DNA from: Sphingobacteriaceae bacterium
GTDB taxonomy: Bacteria > Bacteroidota > Bacteroidia > Sphingobacteriales > Sphingobacteriaceae
Length of the DNA stretch: 7,361 nt
Assembly (NCBI GenBank): GCA_021740025.1
Contig: JAIPAN010000051.1
Coordinates: 1 to 7,361, forward strand
Direction of reading: 5' to 3'
Shown here: positions 4,382 through 7,361 of the stretch, in pieces
Numbering within the stretch: position 1 is the first letter of the stretch
Layout: the number at the start of each line of letters is the position of its first letter
Notes under the pieces: model-generated
The model's input: the letters and a program-made list of their open reading frames with translations, nothing else
Databases searched by the model: none
Told to the model about the DNA's origin: nothing
Position numbers and translations under genes: made by a program

Positions 4382-7361
4382 ATGGAAAGCAATAAAAAAT
4401 ACTGGAAAGGTTTAGAAGAACTAAAGCAAACTCCCGAATTTGTTAAACAAAGTAAAAACGAATTCGCAGAATCATTGCCAATTGAAGAAGTTTTAACCGA
4501 AGCTGGTTTAAGTACCGTTACGCCTCGTAGAGATTTCTTAAAAGCTTTGGGTTTTGGAGTAGGCGCCGTTACGCTAGCCGCATGTCAGACAGCCCCTGTT
4601 CACAAAGCAATTCCTTACTTGGTAAAACCAGAAGAAATTGTTCCCGGAATTCCTAACTATTATGCATCAAGCTATAATGGCCACAGCATTTTAGTGAAAA
4701 CCCGCGAAGGAAGACCTATTAAAGTAGAGGGCAACCCTGCTTGTTTGCTTAGTGGTGGTCGCTTAAATGCCCAAGCCCAAGCATCGGTATTAGACTTATA
4801 CGATGTTTCTCGTTTGCAAGCACCGGTACTAAACGGTCGCGAAACTAGTTGGACTCAGGTTGATAGTTTTGTAAAAGGCGAATTGACCAAGGTGAAAGCC
4901 AGTGGCAAAAAAATTCGTTTGGTTAGCTCAACGGTAAACAGTCCGTCAACAAAAGCAGTAATTGCTGAGTTTGTAGCCGCCAATCCAACCGCTAAATTGG
5001 TACAGGTTGATGCCGTTTCTTATACCGGTATTATCCAAGCCAACCAAAACAGTTTTGGTAAAGCGGTTTTACCACAGTATCAATTTGATAAAGCAGATGT
5101 AATTGTAAGTTTCGGTGCCGACTTCTTAGGAACGTGGATTTCGCCGGTAGAATTTACTCGTCAGTATACAGCAAACCGTGGTGCAGCATCGTTGAAAAAC
5201 AAAAAGATGTCACGCCACATTCAGTTTGAAACAGGCATGAGCTTAACCGGTACCAACGCCGATGCTCGTATTGCTATTAAACCATCTGAAGAAGGCATTG
5301 CATTGTTAAACTTATACCAAGCTTTAGGTGGTAAGGTAAGTGCTAGAAAACTAGCAAATAACCCTAAAGCAGATAAAGCCATTCAATTAGCAGCTAGAGA
5401 ATTAGCAAACGCTAAAGGTAAAGCCTTAGTAGTTTGTGGTTCTAACGATGTTTCTAGCCAAATTATAGTAAATGCCATCAATGCCTTATTAGGTAGTTAT
5501 GGTAGCACCATCAACTTGAATAATGCCTCCAACCAATTTGCCGGAAACGACGCCGAGTTTGTAGCCCTTATTAATGAGATGAAACGTGGCGAAGTAGGTG
5601 CGGTATTCTTTTTGAATAGCAACCCAGCTTATAGCTATGTTAATACCAAAGAATTTTCCGATGCCTTAACTAAAGTGGGCTTACGTGTTTCTTTTGCTGA
5701 TCGTGCAGATGAAACCGCTAGCTTATGTACGGTAATTGCTCCGGCTAATCATTATTTAGAATCATGGGGCGATAGCAATCCGGTAGCGGGTTATTATACC
5801 TTGGTTCAGCCAACCATTAATCCGGTGTACAATACCCGTATGGCCGAAGAAAGTTTATTAAACTGGTCGGGAAATTCGGTAACTGATTACTATCAATATG
5901 TACGTAATAATTGGGAGAAAACAGTATTGGTTAGTAGTGGTAAATCTTGGGACGATGTATTGCAAACAGGTTTTGTAAGTACAGGCTCAGCTGTTGCTAC
6001 TTCGGTATCGTTTAATTTAGATGTTACTGCGGTTGCCAATACTATTGTTGCAGAAAGCGCCAAGCTAGCTGCAGGTAGCAACCAAGTAGAAATTCAATTA
6101 TATCAAAATGTAGCTTTGGGTGATGGACAGGTTGCTAATAACCCATGGTTGCAAGAATTACCAGATCCGGTATCTAAAGTAACTTGGGATAATTATGTAG
6201 CTATTGCTCCTAAATATGCCGAGAAATTAGATCTCTCTGAATTTGATTTGGTGGAAGTTAAAACCGCTAGCCATAGCCTAACGCTTCCAGTTCTAATTCA
6301 GCCTGGTCAGGCAAACGGAACAGTATCTGTAGCACTAGGTTATGGCCGTACTAAAGCTGGCCAAGCTGGTAATGAGGTTGGTAAAAATGCCTATCCTTTT
6401 ATCACTTTCGAAAATGGAACCTTTCAAACTGTTGCAATAGCTAGCCTAACTAAGCTAAGTGGCCGATATGAATTGGCACAAACACAAACCCATCATTCTA
6501 TTGAGGGTCGCAATATTATACGAGAAACCACATTAAAGGAATATTTACAAGATCCACATTCCGGCAACAAGCATTCAGACCATAAAACCTATGATTTATG
6601 GGATAAATATGAAAAGCCAGGCAATAATTGGGTAATGGCAATCGATTTAAATGCATGTACGGGTTGCGGTGCTTGTATTGTAGCATGTAGTGCCGAAAAT
6701 AACGTACCAGTTGTAGGTCGTGATGAGGTTCGTCGCCGTCGTGAAATGCACTGGATCCGTATCGATCGTTACTATACCTATACTGAAACTGGTACAGCTG
6801 TTTCCGAAGAAAACGAAATTGCCAATTTAGAAAACTTGGACGATGTATCGGTGATTCATCAACCGATGATGTGTCAGCATTGTGAGCATGCTCCGTGTGA
6901 AACCGTTTGTCCGGTATTGGCTACCACCCACTCTTCAGAGGGTATTAACCAAATGGCCTATAATCGATGTATTGGTACGCGTTATTGTGCCAATAACTGT
7001 CCGTATAAAGTGCGTAGGTTTAATTGGTTTAACTATTGGAACGACTCACGTTTTGATAATTATTTGAATAATGAGTTTACACAATTGGTATTAAATCCGG
7101 ATGTAACCACCCGTTCACGTGGCGTAATGGAAAAATGCTCTATGTGTATTCAACGTATACAGGCTGGTAAATTGAAAGCAAAATTAGAAAAACGTCCGTT
7201 GAAAGATGGTGATATTCAAGTAGCGTGTCAGCAAACTTGCCCGGCCAATGCTATTATTTTTGGAGACGGTAATGATCCAAACTCAGAAGTATCGAAAGCG
7301 TTACAAAGTGAACGTACCTATTATGTATTGGAAGAACTAAACGTTCAGTCAGGTGTAGGAT
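4382..7361 (+). CDS. actB: Alternative complex III subunit ActB: Tat-exported iron-sulfur protein; 3' end outside window
   Basis: The frame is open from ATG 4382 to the right edge: 993 residues, close to the ~1000-1040 usual for ActB. The N-terminus has a long polar stretch, then TPRRDFLK (Arg49-Arg50), a hydrophobic run and TLAAC (Cys68). This is an extended Tat signal of the type seen on this family, plus a lipobox, so the mature protein is probably lipid-anchored outside the inner membrane. Residues ~70-740 resemble a molybdopterin oxidoreductase, but I see no N-terminal Cys cluster or evident Mo ligand; ActB is known to lack the cofactor. From ~750 a ferredoxin domain carries CTGCGACIVAC (Cys759/762/765/769), CQHCEHAPCETVC (831/834/839/843), CIGTRYCANNC (863/869/873, Thr866) and CSMC (919/922) with CQQTC (949/953). 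This fits three [4Fe-4S] and one [3Fe-4S] cluster. Its role is to relay electrons towards ActA. No in-frame stop was found. Confidence 0.94.
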   Translation, partial: MESNKKYWKGLEELKQTPEFVKQSKNEFAESLPIEEVLTEAGLSTVTPRRDFLKALGFGVGAVTLAACQTAPVHKAIPYLVKPEEIVPGIPNYYASSYNGHSILVKTREGRPIKVEGNPACLLSGGRLNAQAQASVLDLYDVSRLQAPVLNGRETSWTQVDSFVKGELTKVKASGKKIRLVSSTVNSPSTKAVIAEFVAANPTAKLVQVDAVSYTGIIQANQNSFGKAVLPQYQFDKADVIVSFGADFLGTWISPVEFTRQYTANRGAASLKNKKMSRHIQFETGMSLTGTNADARIAIKPSEEGIALLNLYQALGGKVSARKLANNPKADKAIQLAARELANAKGKALVVCGSNDVSSQIIVNAINALLGSYGSTINLNNASNQFAGNDAEFVALINEMKRGEVGAVFFLNSNPAYSYVNTKEFSDALTKVGLRVSFADRADETASLCTVIAPANHYLESWGDSNPVAGYYTLVQPTINPVYNTRMAEESLLNWSGNSVTDYYQYVRNNWEKTVLVSSGKSWDDVLQTGFVSTGSAVATSVSFNLDVTAVANTIVAESAKLAAGSNQVEIQLYQNVALGDGQVANNPWLQELPDPVSKVTWDNYVAIAPKYAEKLDLSEFDLVEVKTASHSLTLPVLIQPGQANGTVSVALGYGRTKAGQAGNEVGKNAYPFITFENGTFQTVAIASLTKLSGRYELAQTQTHHSIEGRNIIRETTLKEYLQDPHSGNKHSDHKTYDLWDKYEKPGNNWVMAIDLNACTGCGACIVACSAENNVPVVGRDEVRRRREMHWIRIDRYYTYTETGTAVSEENEIANLENLDDVSVIHQPMMCQHCEHAPCETVCPVLATTHSSEGINQMAYNRCIGTRYCANNCPYKVRRFNWFNYWNDSRFDNYLNNEFTQLVLNPDVTTRSRGVMEKCSMCIQRIQAGKLKAKLEKRPLKDGDIQVACQQTCPANAIIFGDGNDPNSEVSKALQSERTYYVLEELNVQSGVG

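Noticed and set aside
4590..6600. ActB as a catalytic molybdenum enzyme
   Set aside because: No Cys/Ser Mo ligand or N-terminal [4Fe-4S] cysteine set is evident, and the context is a complex III locus whose ActB is known to carry no molybdenum cofactor.
5893..7067. Short open frames at 5893-6081 (minus) and 6882-7067 (plus)
   Set aside because: Both lie inside actB, whose frame continues without a stop and carries the conserved cysteine motifs.
1..7361. Mobile element, CRISPR array, toxin-antitoxin or defence system
   Set aside because: I found no transposase, integrase, repeat-spacer pattern, terminal repeats or defence domains; all coding space is accounted for by housekeeping or respiratory families.

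Overview
The window looks like chromosomal DNA from a member of the Bacteroidota. It is AT-rich, and the genes lack clear Shine-Dalgarno sequences. Two genes have the Bacteroidota-type -7 promoter box TAnnTTTG at a sensible distance upstream. The right half carries the start of an alternative complex III (act) respiratory operon of the kind typical of this phylum. I cannot place it below phylum level.

Left part (1-1904): the window opens inside prfB (release factor 2), of which the C-terminal 163 residues are visible, including the SPF stop-codon recognition tripeptide and the GGQ loop. Its last four bases overlap, tail to tail, the 3' end of a minus-strand SirB1/transglutaminase-like gene. 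That gene diverges from a short plus-strand gene which keeps both ends of a Bacteroidota class I methyltransferase family but has lost the SAM-binding core between them.

Middle (1905-3077): a complete deoxyhypusine-synthase-like gene follows. It keeps the catalytic lysine in a WGK motif, but some residues that bind spermidine in the eukaryotic enzyme are changed. A polyamine-modifying role is more likely than hypusine formation. After it comes a 192-bp intergenic region with a good TTG-N22-TACTTTTG promoter and a possible hairpin at the 5' end of the transcript leading into the act genes.

Right part (3078-7361): actA encodes a fused six-heme cytochrome c (one monoheme domain, two membrane helices, one pentaheme domain). 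It is followed 32 bp later by actB, an exported iron-sulfur protein with an extended Tat/lipoprotein signal, a molybdopterin-oxidoreductase-like body and a four-cluster ferredoxin domain. actB runs off the right edge, probably a few dozen codons before its stop. Together these make the extracytoplasmic electron-transfer arm of a quinol:cytochrome c/oxidase oxidoreductase. The quinol-binding NrfD-like subunits would be expected just outside the window.

I see no mobile element, CRISPR array, tRNA, rRNA or defence system. The most noteworthy items are the gutted methyltransferase gene, the altered active site of the deoxyhypusine-synthase-like protein, and the hexaheme ActA architecture.
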